This document shows, in pieces, positions 29,346 through 58,051 of a stretch of DNA of 64,000 bases (its first letter is position 1; each line of letters opens with the position of its first letter). Source of the stretch: Pagrus major. Its lineage: Eukaryota; Chordata; Actinopteri; Spariformes; Sparidae. The notes beneath the pieces were generated by a model. It had not been told where the DNA came from. It saw nothing but the letters and a program-made list of their open reading frames with translations, and ran no database searches. The stretch covers positions 23,868,671-23,932,670 of the forward strand of contig NC_133227.1 in NCBI RefSeq assembly GCF_040436345.1, written 5' to 3'. Both the position numbers and the translations under genes were made by a program.

Positions 29346-30350
29346 ATTATGGGTGTAACGATACATCGATCCGGATCAATGATCAACGATCCAATAGCAT
29401 CGATGCAAAGTTAAAACATCGATTCATATCGCCGCCATCGCTAAGAAACGCCTTTATTTTGAAATTCCCATGACACTACTATTTATTACTGTTTTTTCTT
29501 ACCTTCAGGATTTCATAAGCTGCCTCTGTTTGTAAAGATTCCTATAAAACAGCTTGCATTGACATTGCTGCATTGACCTCAAATGATAAAATGATGGTTA
29601 TTAATTCTTGCTTGTGATTTACATGCTGCCTTTAAAGAAATATGGTGTTCAGAAAGTGATTTAAAGAATCATAGTCTGGTTTATTCAACCAACAGATTTA
29701 AGATTCATTAACAGGATTATTCTTTCAATGAGCGTCACCACACCACCGTCTTCCCTCCAGCAGCCTCAGGTGTCAGTTGAGTCAGCAGTGCCTCTGGGTG
29801 GTCATGACTTCACATTACAGCTGAAAGATGACCTACAGGCACCAGGACCAGGCAGAGACACTGCACCCAGACAATGGACATCATTTTTATTTGACGCAGG
29901 CTGACGAGTTTCCTCAGATTCCTTCAGGATGTCCAGCTGGATGTTACCGTCTCATCTCCGTCTGAACACCACACGACCGTGTCACGTACATCCAGGTGAT
30001 CCCACATTGTAACAGAAGGGTTTGAGGTATGAGTGTGATTAGCATGTGTGATGTTTTGCCTGGGAACAATTTCAGAGTGGCGTGAGTAATTTTTTGCATC
30101 CATAAAATGTGGAGCGTTGCACTTTGGGATTTTTTAGCAGGCGGCAGTGAACACAACACAGACTTAACATTTTAACTCCAGGTCTGTTCCCGTTTCTGGC
30201 AGTTCAGCCTTTTTAAATCAATATAATCAAGTATTTTTTCTTTTCAGTCCCGCAGACATCGCGATGTATCTTAGATGACCGCTTGTATCAGGTGTCACAG
30301 ACTTGCTGTATCATGATTTCATTGTTATTGTGGGGAACGTATCATGAGTT
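29346..30350. mobile_element. probable hAT-type non-autonomous transposon
   Basis: The left end reads gggtgtaacgatacatcgat, a terminal sequence common to fish hAT elements with a gap of text rich in atcgat. The right part contains acatcgcgatgtatc and, further on, gggaacgtatcatgag. Limits, especially the right one, are uncertain. Confidence 0.45.
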
Positions 30351-32569
30351 ACTTTGGGATTCACAGCCTAAATCCTGAGAATTCACACTTAAATTAATGC
30401 AGAGAGTCATTAAAACGCACAATGTAGCAACTAGGGAGTGATTTGGGAGGCAGCCCTGAGTAGAAATAATAGATTATGGCCCCTTTTAACACCTAAATAT
30501 TTACTATCATCAATATTTTGGTGTTATTGTGTAAAGTTGTAGACCACACTTACTATAAAGCTCCATGAATCATCCCCCTACTACAAGAAACTCTGCTCAC
30601 ACGAACACAAAGTCAAGATAAATCAAAGTCAAACACGCCGATTTAATACGACACAAACACTTCAGACACAAGATCACAAGACAAGAAAACAAAACACGTG
30701 TTCAAAACAGTCTATCAAATCAAATTTATTGAATTTTTAAAGGGGTGCTCTGAATTCACAAGTTGCAGCTACAGTACATATTTCCTCTTGTATCGATTCT
30801 TTGAAGCTATTTCGTAAAACAGTCTCCGTCTTTCTTCTCAGATAAGGAAATTTCCTCCTCAAAAAAAGGGTCACGCTACAAAAAAAAAAAAAAGGACAGA
30901 TGCGTCAAATCTGATAATATATGTATGAAAAATTAGACTGCTATCAAAAATAATGTGGGGCAGGAAGTGTTCGAGGTTGTGAAGGTGCTGCATTTAATTC
31001 AGTTAAACACCCCGACGGCGGGACAGTTGAGCGATATGTCAGCAGGTCACGATTTTAAAATCCCAAATCTTCCAGAGACGTCCGACAGACGAGACGTCCG
31101 ACGCGACAGGAACACAGCAAACAAATCCAAGACTACCGTAAATCTACTCTTTAAAGGGCTTCAACCTCAAATGATCCGTGTTCATTTAGAAAAACAACAT
31201 CATGGGACTCGTGTGATGATTTGAAAACAAAGATTAAATGCTACAAAATATGAACATAAAGGCCTTACGTTTCAACAGAATCAACAGACAACAGCTTGTA
31301 TCTCATTCGAGCAGTAAATGCATAGCAGTCTGTTTAAATATGAATCGTATGCTTCTTCAAACAAACGAGACTTTCCTTCGTGATTTACGTGAAACACCGA
31401 AAGGACTGAAACTGTCATTTCTCTGCGAGGATTATTGTGACGACGGTAAAACACCACAAATACAGACACAACCTGTAAACACTGCCTGCCGCCTCAGCTC
31501 TGTCACACCTAATAAGATTCTTTCACAAAGGCACTGGAGACCAAAGTTTGGTTTCAATGTCCACGGATCAAAATCAGCCCCAGCATGCAACACAGTTTTT
31601 TTTTTTTAATTTCCAAGTTCACCCAGAAATCTGAACGTGCAGCTCGACGGCCCGATGACGCATTCAGGTCATGTCAGGAGAAACCAGAACAGAGAAGGTA
31701 GTTGAAAGGCGTTTAAAGACGTCACTTTAGACGTCAAAATGATCCGTTACGTGTGATTCTAGCAGATTTTGATCTTATTTTATCAGATTTTTTAAACATT
31801 TTATAAACTGGTCAACAACAAAGTGCATGTTCACCTTGTGATTACAGCTTCTCCTGGGATCAGACTACATGATACTAATGCCTTTCTGAAAGTCATCAAC
31901 CGTGTTTCCATCTAACGTCAAGTGAATTTGTAGATAACTTTTGAAATGAAGTGGTTAAGACTGGTTAAGAGCAAATCGTCAGAAGCTGGCGGGATGTTAC
32001 ACATGGCTGCGATAAACAAGAGAAGAAGAAGAGGTCGCCAATGGTAAACAAAAACTGTTTTTTGCAAACCGCCAATGAAACTTAAAGATGGTGAAGAAGA
32101 AGACAACACTAGTCGTCCATCTACAAAAGAAAATGGGAGGTGTTCAGGTGTTTTTTTTCCCGGCTTCTTTCTCTTCACGTGATGTAAATGTTGGCTGAGG
32201 GCTCGAGCACAAAACATGCGAAGGCCTTATTGAAATTTCAAAAATGATGTTTATTCTTCCTCCAAAAGAACGGTGTTTGTGAGGGCGTTAACATGCTCAA
32301 GAACTCAAGAAACATTGCACAAAGTTCAGTCGTTGAATGCAACCGCAAGGACTTCTTTCACCAACATGTATGAGATCTGGTACACACGTGAACCTACATC
32401 AGTGCCGTGACTTACAGTAAACCCCACAGGAAGATGGCCTCTTTGAATTAAGTGTTCAAATGTGCACGTGTTGTACTTTAACGAACTTGAGTGCATCAAC
32501 TCATTTTTTTTAATATTGTGGTTTCCGTCCACCTTTTTTCTGATGCGATGCTCCCTGTAAAAATAATAA
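30351..32569. other. intergenic, no recognised gene
   Basis: AT-rich sequence with short A and T runs. Open frames near 30955-31609 have no recognisable motifs. Confidence 0.45.
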
Positions 32570-34330
32570 AAAATTAAAGCTGCAAGCAGCGATGAACGGG
32601 CCCTCGCAGGCCACGCGGGTCGGGCCGTGCTGCTGTCGAGGCGTGCTCCTTACCCGGACCCATTGCCCCGTTATTGTGCGCGCATGTCTTAACTGATAGC
32701 CAAAAAGCGGTTATGTGTTGATAATAGCGCCACCTGCTGGTGATTTTTGGTGTGTGAGTTACAGATGCCAGTCTATACCGGCCCAATCAGTTTCATATCC
32801 ATAAGTGTTATGGTGTGGGCACAGTGCCAATTATAAAATGAAACTGCCACCAGAGCGCCACCTAGTGTCAGATCGGTAACACCTTCGTCAGCTGTCCTCA
32901 GGAGGCCATTGGCAATCAGTGTACCAAGTTTCGTGTTAAGTCGACCAACTGACGTCGAGATATAAAATACTTCAATTTAAATAGCGCCACCTAGTGGTCA
33001 TGGGTCAAGATTTTGCACAGAGCCTTAGGGGCTCATGTGGAAGTAGTGTCCTCAGTTTCATGTCATTTGGACACACCAATGTGGAGATATGCAACACTTC
33101 CTGTTTTGACCCGAATCCACAGGAAGTTGTTATTTAATAACTTGAGTATTCTTTGGCGTATCAAAATTCTTTTAATAACTTTTTGTCAGAAGGGTCCACT
33201 GATGCTGTGTGCAAAGTTTGGTGAAAATCGGTGAAATTGCCTGGGAGGAGTTCGAAAAAGTAGGTTTGTGACATTTCGCGAGCTAGCGAAAAAAAACGCT
33301 AGGCGCAAATGGGCGTGGCCTATATCAGGAGATTCAGCAAGATTCACTGAACGTGTGGATATAAGGTTTTTGAATGTGTGACAAAGTATGTGGGAGTTAT
33401 TAGGCAAAAATGGTTTGTGTTGATGATAGCGCCACCTGCTGGTCATTTTTGGTGTGTGAGTTACAGGGGCCAGTCTATACCAACCCTATGAATTTCATAT
33501 CCATAAGTGTTATGGTGTGGGCACAGTGCCAAATATAAAATGAAACTGCCACCAGAGCGCCACCTAGTGTCAGATCACTAACCCCTTTGTCAGCTGTCAT
33601 CAGGAGGGCAGTGGCAATGAGTGTAACAAGTTTTGTGTTCATCCGACCAACCGATGTCGAGATATAAAATACTTCAATTTAAAGAGCGCCACCTAGTTGT
33701 CATCGGCCACAATTTCGCACAGAGCCTTTGGGCCTCATGAGCAAGTAGTATCCTGAGTTTCACGTCATTTGGACAAACCAATGTGGAGATATGCAACACT
33801 TCCTGGTTGGAACGAAATCTGCAGGAAGTTGTTTTTTAATAACTTGATTATTTTTTTGAATATCAAAATTCTTTTGATAACTTTTTGTCAGGAGGGTCCA
33901 CAGATGCTGTGTGCAAAGTTTGGTGCAAATCGGTGAAATTGCCTGGGAGGAGTTCGAAAAAGTAGGTTTGCGACATTGCGCGAGCTAGTGAAAAAAACGC
34001 AAAGCATAAATGGGCGTGGCCTATATCAAGAGATTCAGCACAATTCACTGAACGCGTGGATATAAGGTTTTCGAAGGTGCGACAAAGTATGTGGGAGTTA
34101 TTAGCCAAAACGCACTTTCCTTGATAATAGCGCCACCTAGTGGTGCACATTCACAACAACAACAGATTATAAAATTTTTCGCCAAGCCTAATGACTTTGC
34201 CAAATAAAATCGACTTTTCATTCACATTCAGGCAGTGAAAAATGCGATCATTTTGGACGAAGGAATAAAATAATAATAATCATTGCAATTACAATAGGGA
34301 CCTCGCAGGTTCCCTGCTCGGGCCCTAACA
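32570..34330. repeat. teleost interspersed repeat with internal 702-bp tandem duplication
   Basis: Begins attaaagctgcaagcagcga followed by tgaacgggccctcgcagg and ends gacctcgcaggttccctgct then cgggccct. I recognise these ends from a dispersed teleost repeat but cannot give its class. Inside, 32727-33428 is repeated with substitutions as 33429-34130. Three landmark motifs recur at a spacing of exactly 702 bp. Confidence 0.85.
32727..34145 (-). promoter_or_regulatory. seven CTCF-like motifs
   Basis: The word gcgccacctagtgg or gcgccacctgctgg, or a close variant, occurs at about 32727, 32855, 32984, 33429, 33557, 33686 and 34130. The reverse complement (ccactaggtggcgc) resembles the CTCF core. 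Whether CTCF binds is not known. Confidence 0.4.
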
Positions 34331-35189
34331 AGCCTATAGAGTCACAGATCAGACACGTCAGACCAGACGACTGACGCCGGCCAATCAGAGCTTGATCTCT
34401 ACATGATGGGAAAGGACTAACGTCACTGTTCCACCTGACGGTGCCCACAAAGCTGTTCACATCAAGTTCATTCACTTCTTTGTCTGTAGAGTTGTATATG
34501 GGGGAGCTATCTGGGCCTCTATGGGTCACTGACGTGGTCGTAAAAGTGTCAAACTAGGTGAAAGAAGGTCTTTTTGTCGGTACATTGAGCTACAGGGGGT
34601 AAAATTAGCTCTTTTTTTGTCCCAGATGATGCCACTGTGTAGTCTGATCCCAGCATTTCAAATATTACTCTCCATCCATCAGCTCTTATTTACGTCCAAC
34701 ATGACATGAATGCCACATTAGACCACCAGTTTTTGAACCCGTTCTAGCTTTAAAACTGTTATCCAGCCTTCACTGCCTGGCGAGTCAGTGGAAAAACACC
34801 TAAAACCCACCGCCGAACTCACCCCCAGCCCAAATCCTGGACTCCCCCACAGGAGAGAGGGACCAACCCTGAATCCATGTGTGAATACAAAGCAGCAAAC
34901 TCAAACAAAAAAGTGTCAAGGGTTGCAAAAGAGATCCCATTCCCATCTCAACAATCAACAGCAACTCCAAACATGTACAACCTAATTTATATCGAACGAC
35001 GGGAACAAAGACACCAAAATCTTCCACGGGTGTTACAGCCATTTAGCTTAAGACAGAGAAGGCTATCATGGGAACATGTTGAAGCTTATAAAATGCAGAA
35101 TAAAGAAACTCTCAAAGGTAGAACAGATGCTAACCCCAAAGGAGGTCACTGGTTTTCTGTAATGCTACAAGATCAGTGGCAGTAGCCTC
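34331..35189. other. intergenic, nothing recognised
   Basis: No exon or repeat recognised. The overlapping open frames near 34790-35185 run on both strands and show no conserved motif. Confidence 0.4.
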
Positions 35190-36060
35190 AATGTAGCTAG
35201 TGCAGGCCTCTGCTAAAGTATTAGCATGGGGCCTACTATCATAGTGTTAGCTTGTAAAACATAACTTTAGCATGGTCTCGTGAGTAAGTATGTGCGTGTG
35301 ATATTTAGTGCTAGCATGATGCTTGCCAGCATGTTTGTAACGATTAAACATACAACTGTGTGCTAAAATGTATGCATGGAGATTACTTATGTTAGCAAGA
35401 GGGCGAATATTGCACTAAAATGGTAGCATGCGAGATGAGTTGTTAGCTTGGAACAACCACTGCACATAAATGTCAAGTGTCAACTTTGAGCTTATTATAC
35501 CTTCACAGTGTGATATCACTTGCTAGCACTTAAAAGATAAAGCACTAGCCTGTCTGTAACCAGTAAACATACAACTATGTGATAAAGTGTTAACATGGGT
35601 GAACTCTCACTCAAATTAGCATTAGCAAGGCGATGACTATTGTGCGGAAATGGTAGCATATAGGCTACTATAACTTGGTACTTTGAAATGAGGTGTTAGC
35701 TTGGAACAACCATCCAGTGTTAGCATGGAGAGTACTCTCATTTACAATGATGTTAACAAGAGGACAACTGTTGCACCAAAATGTTAGCTTCAGGGCTACT
35801 AAAACTTGGTAATGTAAAATGAAGCGTTCAACAACTTGGTATAGTGTGGTAGGAGTTGTTAGCTTGGAACAACCACTAAACACATAACTGTATACACAAA
35901 AACATTTAGCATGGAGTGAACTCAAAATTAGCAGGAAGCTAACTAATCTACTCAACACAGTGTAGGCCTGTGCTTAAGTTGTAGTCAAGCACAACACAAC
36001 TGTGAGCATAGCTTGGAGCTTGATATGGCTCAACAATGTAAAATAAACTGTTAGCATGAA
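35190..36060. repeat. degenerate tandem repeat rich in gttagcatg/gttagcttgg
   Basis: tgttagcttggaacaacca recurs near 35441, 35694 and 35857. Between them aaatggtagca and aaatgttagc, with ggctactaaaacttggta-like text, recur out of register. Units of about 160-250 bp are heavily diverged. Confidence 0.65.
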
Positions 36061-38600
36061 CTTCAACAACAAAAAAATGAAAACAGTGTTACCAAGAAGA
36101 GCGTTGCTTAAGCTAAACAGCGTTAGCACGGCGAGGCCAATGCTGTACTTGGGTCGATTTTGGTGCCAATGTTCCCATTCAATAGAAGTCACACAAATTA
36201 ATTCTCACATAGGCCTAACTACTACAAAGAAAACAAAGCATATCTTTTTTTTATTCTTTTGTTTTTAATGTTACTGTGTTTTTGTTTTGGATAAATCAAA
36301 AGTTTATCAGTAAATCTATGTATCATGGAGTAAAAACATCATCACGAACCCGACAAGTTGGTCGCTCTCTGGGAGTCCGATAAAGAGGATAAGACCGGAG
36401 GGTAGTTATTTTGTAAAATGAGAAGTGAGTCACAGCGTCTACATTATGTCTAAAAATACAGAAAAATGAAATGTCTCTCTCTTTATAATCGCTACAGTTA
36501 CTGTGATTATGTGCCAGACAGTCTTTGGTTTACCAACCCTTAATAGAAGCATCACAAGCCGTGTCAGGAAAGCATAAATAGAAGAAAGAAATCTAACAAG
36601 GAAGAAGAAGAAAAAAAAAAATCATCTTTTAAAAAATATCATATAGAAAAGAAAACAGCATACCATTCTAGATGTGATCATCTTCAAGAATCAATCTCAC
36701 AGTTTCATCATCTTACAATAAACCTCTATACACACACATATGCTAACTTCATCGAACCCTGAGCAAAGAGGATGAACTTAAGACTTTCTACAGTAAGAAT
36801 CTATCACGTGTTAAAGATATGTGTACTCTGCATGCCTCGAGCCTTTTTCATGATTCTTCGTGAGGGATTTTGGATCAGTTTGTGTGCGATGAGGCAGCGA
36901 TCCAGACTGCTAGCGATGGATATAATGTGGCTTTGTCTTCCCCTTGGCTATGAAAACACTGTAGTCAGGTAAGTGTAGGAGGTTTTTTTTTTTTTTTTTT
37001 TTTTTGGGCCCCCAACATCATCAGATATTAAGGGTCTTTATTAAAATCACGCATCGGGAAGTCATCAGTTGATATGGCCGTTTTTACGAAATTACATTTT
37101 GAATTTTGGACACAGTCACACACCCTTACAAATATATAGAAGTTTCCTTTTATGATTACCAGAAAAACAAAATGAAAGAAAAGAGAAAACAAGAAGGTTT
37201 GATGGTGATGATCGATGGTGGAATGTCGTATTTTCTATATTTATTCCATGATTTCTACGCATGCAGACTGCTGATCAAATCTTAATGGTTAAATTTCATC
37301 TCCTCCATCGGTCACGAGTTCCCCCCCTCGACTCTCTGTCGAGTGTGACGGATATTTTCCTTAACTGTCCGTCAGATCTGACGGTTTCTGTGGCTGTCAA
37401 ACTCAAAGAGTCCTCGACGTGTGACGTTCTGAACATCTAAAAAAAATGATTCGAGCACATCGATCACAGCAGAGTTTTGTGTCATGATGGTATAAATGTT
37501 TCTTCCCACTGTGAATCAAACTGTCGATGAAACTACTCCATATGTCAGTTTTTTCCCAGGTATTAAGCGGAGGTTGAGGTCATGGTGGCAGGAAAAAAAA
37601 AAATGAGAAAAAAAAGAGATATATGAAGCGCAGGAAATGCCCGCCTGGCCCCGACTAATCCCTGCCTGTAAACTGCTGAGTGGACAAGCAGATAATCTTG
37701 TCGACAGATGGCGGCAGAGAGGAGGGAGGGCTCGCTCTGCTCTGCTGACGCTCTCAGCAACTTTCTATCACTGAGGAAGCACGTCGGCCAAGAGATGAGT
37801 TAAAGCAGAAGACACGAGGCGGGAGTGATGGGAGGATGGAGGCTGGAGGGGGGGTGACGCATGGTTGTAAAAAAAGGAATGACCTGCGCAATAGTATCCT
37901 GGTTAAGATCGAAGTGAGTCGTGTAAACAGCTCATCAGAAACCTGGATACACTACCTGGAGTACCCTGATGGAAAACAGGATACTGAAAGGCATGCGTAC
38001 ACCTCGTGCAGGTTTCTGAACAGTCTCATAGTCAAGACACCTTCAGCAGAGCTGTGATAACTTACACAGGGATATGAAGAACCAGGTTTTTTCACTGTTC
38101 ATGTAAATGCATTCTCCCAAATATAAATCAAAACCAGGACAATAATGCACAAAGAGGAGGCTTTCAGAGAGTAACGCAGCCTGTTACGAGTGCATCGAGT
38201 ACAGGTAACAAATCTGGAGACGAGTGCACGAAGAGGCTGAGGGTGAACAGGACAGTAAAGCAAGAAAAATGTGTGGGAGAGTTGGTCTGAAAGCAGGACA
38301 AAGAGCCTGGGATGTTTCCAGTAAGAGCGGCCCGGTCAGCAGCGGACAAAAGAGGCCTGCACTCTGCTGGGCTGCAGCCAAACCAGACAAACAAGCCCCA
38401 TCATTCAGCGGCTCGGCTCTCCTTACTGCCTCTTCCTCACGCTGCTCGTCAGCAAACAGTCTGTCGACCAAACAAGGACACTCATCACCTTTTTCTCCCT
38501 GCGCTGCGGTCCCGACCTGACGTGGAGGTCGATGTGTTCGCCGTAGCGAGGGGCAGAAAACGTACTGCAAGATCGCCACACGTGGCACGGTAACACTACA
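36061..38600. other. intergenic, no recognised gene
   Basis: Contains a poly(T) run at 36983-37005. Open frames at 37563-37760 and 38184-38593 overlap on both strands and carry no family signature. Confidence 0.45.
36983..37005. repeat. poly(T) tract
   Basis: 23 consecutive T. Confidence 0.95.
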
Positions 38601-38605
38601 GCACA

Positions 38606-38830
38606 GGGCTGGTGATCGTTAAAGAAGTTTCGACACCGGTACCGATGGCTTGACTTCGATAACGGCTCCTGAACGATACTTTTTTAAGTCGGGAGCCCCG
38701 TCTGTGGCCGCAACCTCGTGTTTTTCCATGCTGCATGTTCATTGGCTCACTGACTCTGATGAGATTAACTCCTTAGGTATTGAAATTTGGTATCGAATGC
38801 CGAGACATTTTTCGATAGTAGGCAATTCAG
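38606..38830. mobile_element. probable hAT-type short element
   Basis: gggctggtgatcgttaaaga at the left and ttggtatcgaatgccgagac with tttttcgatagta at the right resemble ends of a fish element family with ggtatcg-type termini. Confidence 0.4.
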
Positions 38831-39049
38831 ACCCACAATGCAACAGCGGCACACTGGTCATTTCAGCGGTCTTAACGCTTGAAAGTTGAAACTTTTGAGG
38901 GAATCAGAAGAGGCCCTCGAGTTACGGGGCCCCTCCAGCAAGAACATGAAACATATCTCCGCTCCATGAACACACTCGGGCGTTTTCTTGGTCTGGTATG
39001 GCCAGTGGCTCTTGGTGGCTATTGTTGCTAATGTTACATGTTTTCTTCT

Positions 39050-39209
39050 TTAAAGGCCCAACTTGTAAGTTAATTTTTGAGCCCCAACTCAGCAAATACT
39101 GTCACTTTGAGACTTTAGGTCGGGTCGGCCGCCGTCCCCGAGCGTCAGTATTTGACGCGTTGGGAATGATCCTCCAAAAATCAACTTTCTTACAAGTTGA
39201 GCCTTTAAA
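39050..39209. mobile_element. 160-bp MITE
   Basis: Terminal inverted repeats: tttaaaggcccaacttgtaag at the left and its near reverse complement cttacaagttgagcctttaa at the right, about 20 bp each. The interior word cagtatttgacgcgttggga has a relative near 58812. Confidence 0.7.
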
Positions 39210-40691
39210 TTTGCTCACCAACGTCTGACAGACTGTCTGTACTATCGTGAAGCTAAACCATGAATTCACAACGATCCCACCAATCGTCACTTGATGCACA
39301 GTGGCTGCTGTATTGGGAAAAATGACATAAGCTCGCTTTAACGCAAAATGGAAACAGCCATCATGACACAAAAGCATCTGAGAAAGTAACGTGGAAAAAA
39401 TTTGGATTCTAAACCAGAGATACAAAAATGCGGATAAAGGAAAGAAAGTTTGTTGCCTTTTAAAACTGGAATTAACGTTAAAATGGCAACAAAGCTCGTT
39501 AGCTTGCTAGCCACGTCAAATCTACAACAAAAGGTAAGGGTTAGGCTAAGTTAGTTTCATTCAGATCGATTCAAAAGTATTAGTTTCGTTCAAACTTGGA
39601 TGTTTTTGAAAAAAGTCGCAGCCTCCTGAGGTCAGTATGCAAACAGGAAAACTCAGCCCGTTTTGTAAACTGAGCTGCAGTTTGTAAACGTCGTCCGTAT
39701 ATTGCTAGAAAAGTTGTTAAAAATCACCGGTTTACACTTTTTTCAGCATTATATGAACTCGAATTAATCAAAACACCAGCGAGGAAGATTCGAAAGACGA
39801 GCACCTCGACTTGTAACGCGACACGAGACCATGTTTGTGTTGTGGAGTCCCAGTAGAAATGCACAGGAGAAAACAAATGAATGGTCCCAAAAAGAAGAGA
39901 AACGAACACAACATACTGAGGCGTCTGGATTAATCTGATATAACTGGACATTAGTGTTGTATACATGCACCGCAGCAGCCTCTTTTTTTTTTGCATAGAT
40001 TGAATTTGCAGGACATTAAAAAAAGGCCATTAACGGCGCAGATTTAATCGGTTAGTTCACTATAAAGCTCGAACGACCAAGAATATTATCCGAGGAGTTA
40101 AAACTCAGGGTCTTGTGTCATCCTTCTGAAAATAACATCCTCTATCTATTCTTTGATATGACGAAATAATATTCTCAAGATTAAAAGTGAAGCATTGATT
40201 TTCTCTCATAAATGCCTTTTTTTTTTTTTTACGATAAATGTCTTTATGCAACTGTGAATCTGACAAAAAATAACTGCTTTGCATGATAAAAAATGGTCCT
40301 CTTAGTTCTAATTGCGATGTCTAGATATAGCTTTACGTTTTAAAACTTCTGTGTGTGTGTGATGAAACTAAAACTTGATGTAAATCTCTAAAAACATGTA
40401 GTATATGTATATACACAGCCCTGTGTGAAGTGCTCAATGCAACAGCTGATAAGACAGGTGCATGTAAATCTCTGGAGCCTCAGGGGAAACTAAACACTTA
40501 CTGGATGTCATCTCTTAAAGTATTTTACAGATCAGTTTCAGGAAGAATCTCTCCTGATAGCCGTGACGTTTTCATGTCAACGCTCTGTTTCAGTTTGCCC
40601 CGGTGAGCAGCTGCCCACCTTATTGCTCTGACCTTGGCCCTGAGTTCGTCCCAACCATTGGGCATCACCGTGTCCTCATCACCCCCCCCTC
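39210..40691. other. intergenic, no recognised gene
   Basis: AT-rich sequence between two short transposable elements; no exon recognised. Confidence 0.45.
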
Positions 40692-41203
40692 TGAGGGGGC
40701 TTTTCCACCAAGATGGAACCAGTCCTGTTCCGGTTCGTGCACCAAATTTTGAGCCGTTTCTGAGCCTTTCGACCAAAAGTAAATTGGTCTGGAACCAGAA
40801 AAAAGCAGGTTTTCCTTGAACTGAAGCGCGAGCCGAAGGTCGTGGCGCGTTGTGCATCCTAAGCCTCTTTTACTCAGCGAGTTTCGCCTCCACATCGTTT
40901 TTTTACACTGAACCAAGCAGCCCTGGTTTGTCATTTCAATGGGCTGTCTGTTAAAGCTTGGTTCCTCCCTCTGCTGGCGGGTTAGAGACAAAATGTGACG
41001 TTTATACAGATGGCGAGGCGGAGTAACGACCAGTTTTTCCCGCCTTGAACAGGCAGTGCAGAAAAGGGCTCGTGAATACAGTGGTTCCGCTCAGAATTGG
41101 TGGAAACGCCAAGCTAGTTTACTAGATAGCGCCAAGGGCTCAAGGAAATCTTGAATGGTACCAGTTCAAGAACCAGAACTAATTTGGTGGAAATGGGGTA
41201 ATG
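40692..41203. mobile_element. non-autonomous DNA transposon with inverted ends
   Basis: The left end gcttttccaccaagatggaa and the right end, read in reverse as ccatttccaccaaattagtt, are similar inverted repeats. This is a common teleost type with ends around ttccaccaa. No transposase is encoded. Confidence 0.6.
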
Positions 41204-42711
41204 TGTGGCCTGATGAGCAGAACCGATTGACTTTTTTAAAAAAAATCTCCAGCAGCTTTAATATCAGTCTGTAAAGTGAGCCTCAAAGACTTGGGGCTGT
41301 TAGCGTCGCAGTGTTTCTATGGCAGCTGCGATGCTCCAGTGTCATCTAGACAGAGATTGTGGATTCAAAAAGATGAATTGGTCAGTAGCAAGGACCCAAA
41401 CTAACCCTTTGCTTTGTAGAAGTGGGGTAAAAACCCTCAGATATGCAAAGGTTACAGAAAAAGCTGAATTTCGTTCGTCCAAAAAGACATTTCTTTTTGC
41501 AACAGAGGGCCAGATCTTATCCTATCATGGCTTTACATTTACTATTTAGACATTGAGAGCAGTGATCCATTTGAGGTCTTGACCAAACTTTGAAGTTATA
41601 TAAGCCATGCTTTCATGTGAAATGACTTGATTTTGCAAAAAAAAAAAAAGTAAAATGGTTCCCACAACTGAGGTAATCCTTTGTTGGTGCCACCGTTCTC
41701 CCGACTCCAGAGGATATTGCCAGAATGAATTCCTGAAACTTTGTTATAATGGAAGTTTACCAAGAACTTGAGTGCACCGTTAATTCCTGGGGATACACTA
41801 CGCATACAGAGCTAGCACCCTGTTGAAGGAGATGGCTTCTGGAAAACAAAAAAAGGAGCCATAAAAGGGCTGTAAAAGTGTGCTGGATGTTACGGAGGTG
41901 AACAAGGAGATTTGCAAACTGATGCCATGATGACATGCTGTATGGGAAAACAAAAAAAAAACAAAATAAAAAAGGGTAAGAACTCAGAATCTATCACATT
42001 AACAGGGTTTTTTAGCAAATGAAGCAGTTTTTAGCTCTAAGATGTGGATGAGGTGACATGTATTCCTCACAGTTATTCCTGCTAATACTGCCTGGATTTG
42101 TATCCCACCCACCACTTTTCCTAATCCTTCTCGTCAGCGTGATTAGTGAATGGATGGGAGAGGAAAAAACTATCCGACACATTACAGCAAAAACCATAAA
42201 AATAAATACATCCTGTAGTAACAGCGACTCTCACACACACTGTAACAGACCTTCCAAATCAGCAGAGGCTGTAAACACAGTAAGAGGAAGAGATAAGATA
42301 ATGTCTCTCCGCGGAGGCTCTTCTTCAGTTTCTAGTACTCTTACTCCATGTTTTATTTTCGCAGTGAAGCAAACATGATCCTTCTTCAGTGTTGTAAATG
42401 TTAACAAACGCAGCGTAGCACTTCAACAAGATCCAGGAAGGAGCCAAAATCCAAAACAAAAACTCCAAATCATCAAACTTCAGTAGTAGAATTGGATCGG
42501 TGGAGAGGTCCACATAGGCAGCAGATTTGTAACAGAGGAGTTAGACTGTGTGGAGAATGCCCAGGAGTTGTGGGACAAGAGCAGGCAGTCCTGGTGTACT
42601 ACAGTACAATGGTGGGGTTTGAAATGTGTTAAGTCAATCTAGTGCCTTTGCAGAAGTAGTTGCATTAGTAGCTGAGTGTGCGTCTTGAGCGAGCAAATCG
42701 TGAACTGGATA
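41204..42711 (-). other. 3' flank of the TLCD3 gene, probably partly 3' UTR
   Basis: No exon seen. A possible poly(A) signal, TTTATT on the plus strand, lies at 42352-42357, about 355 nt downstream of the stop codon; this is inferred from position only. Confidence 0.35.

Positions 42712-58051
<15,340 letters not shown>

Noticed and set aside
38184..38593. Overlapping open frames on both strands (up to 134 codons)
   Set aside because: Both strands are open over the same GC-richer stretch, with no recognisable motif or splice structure.
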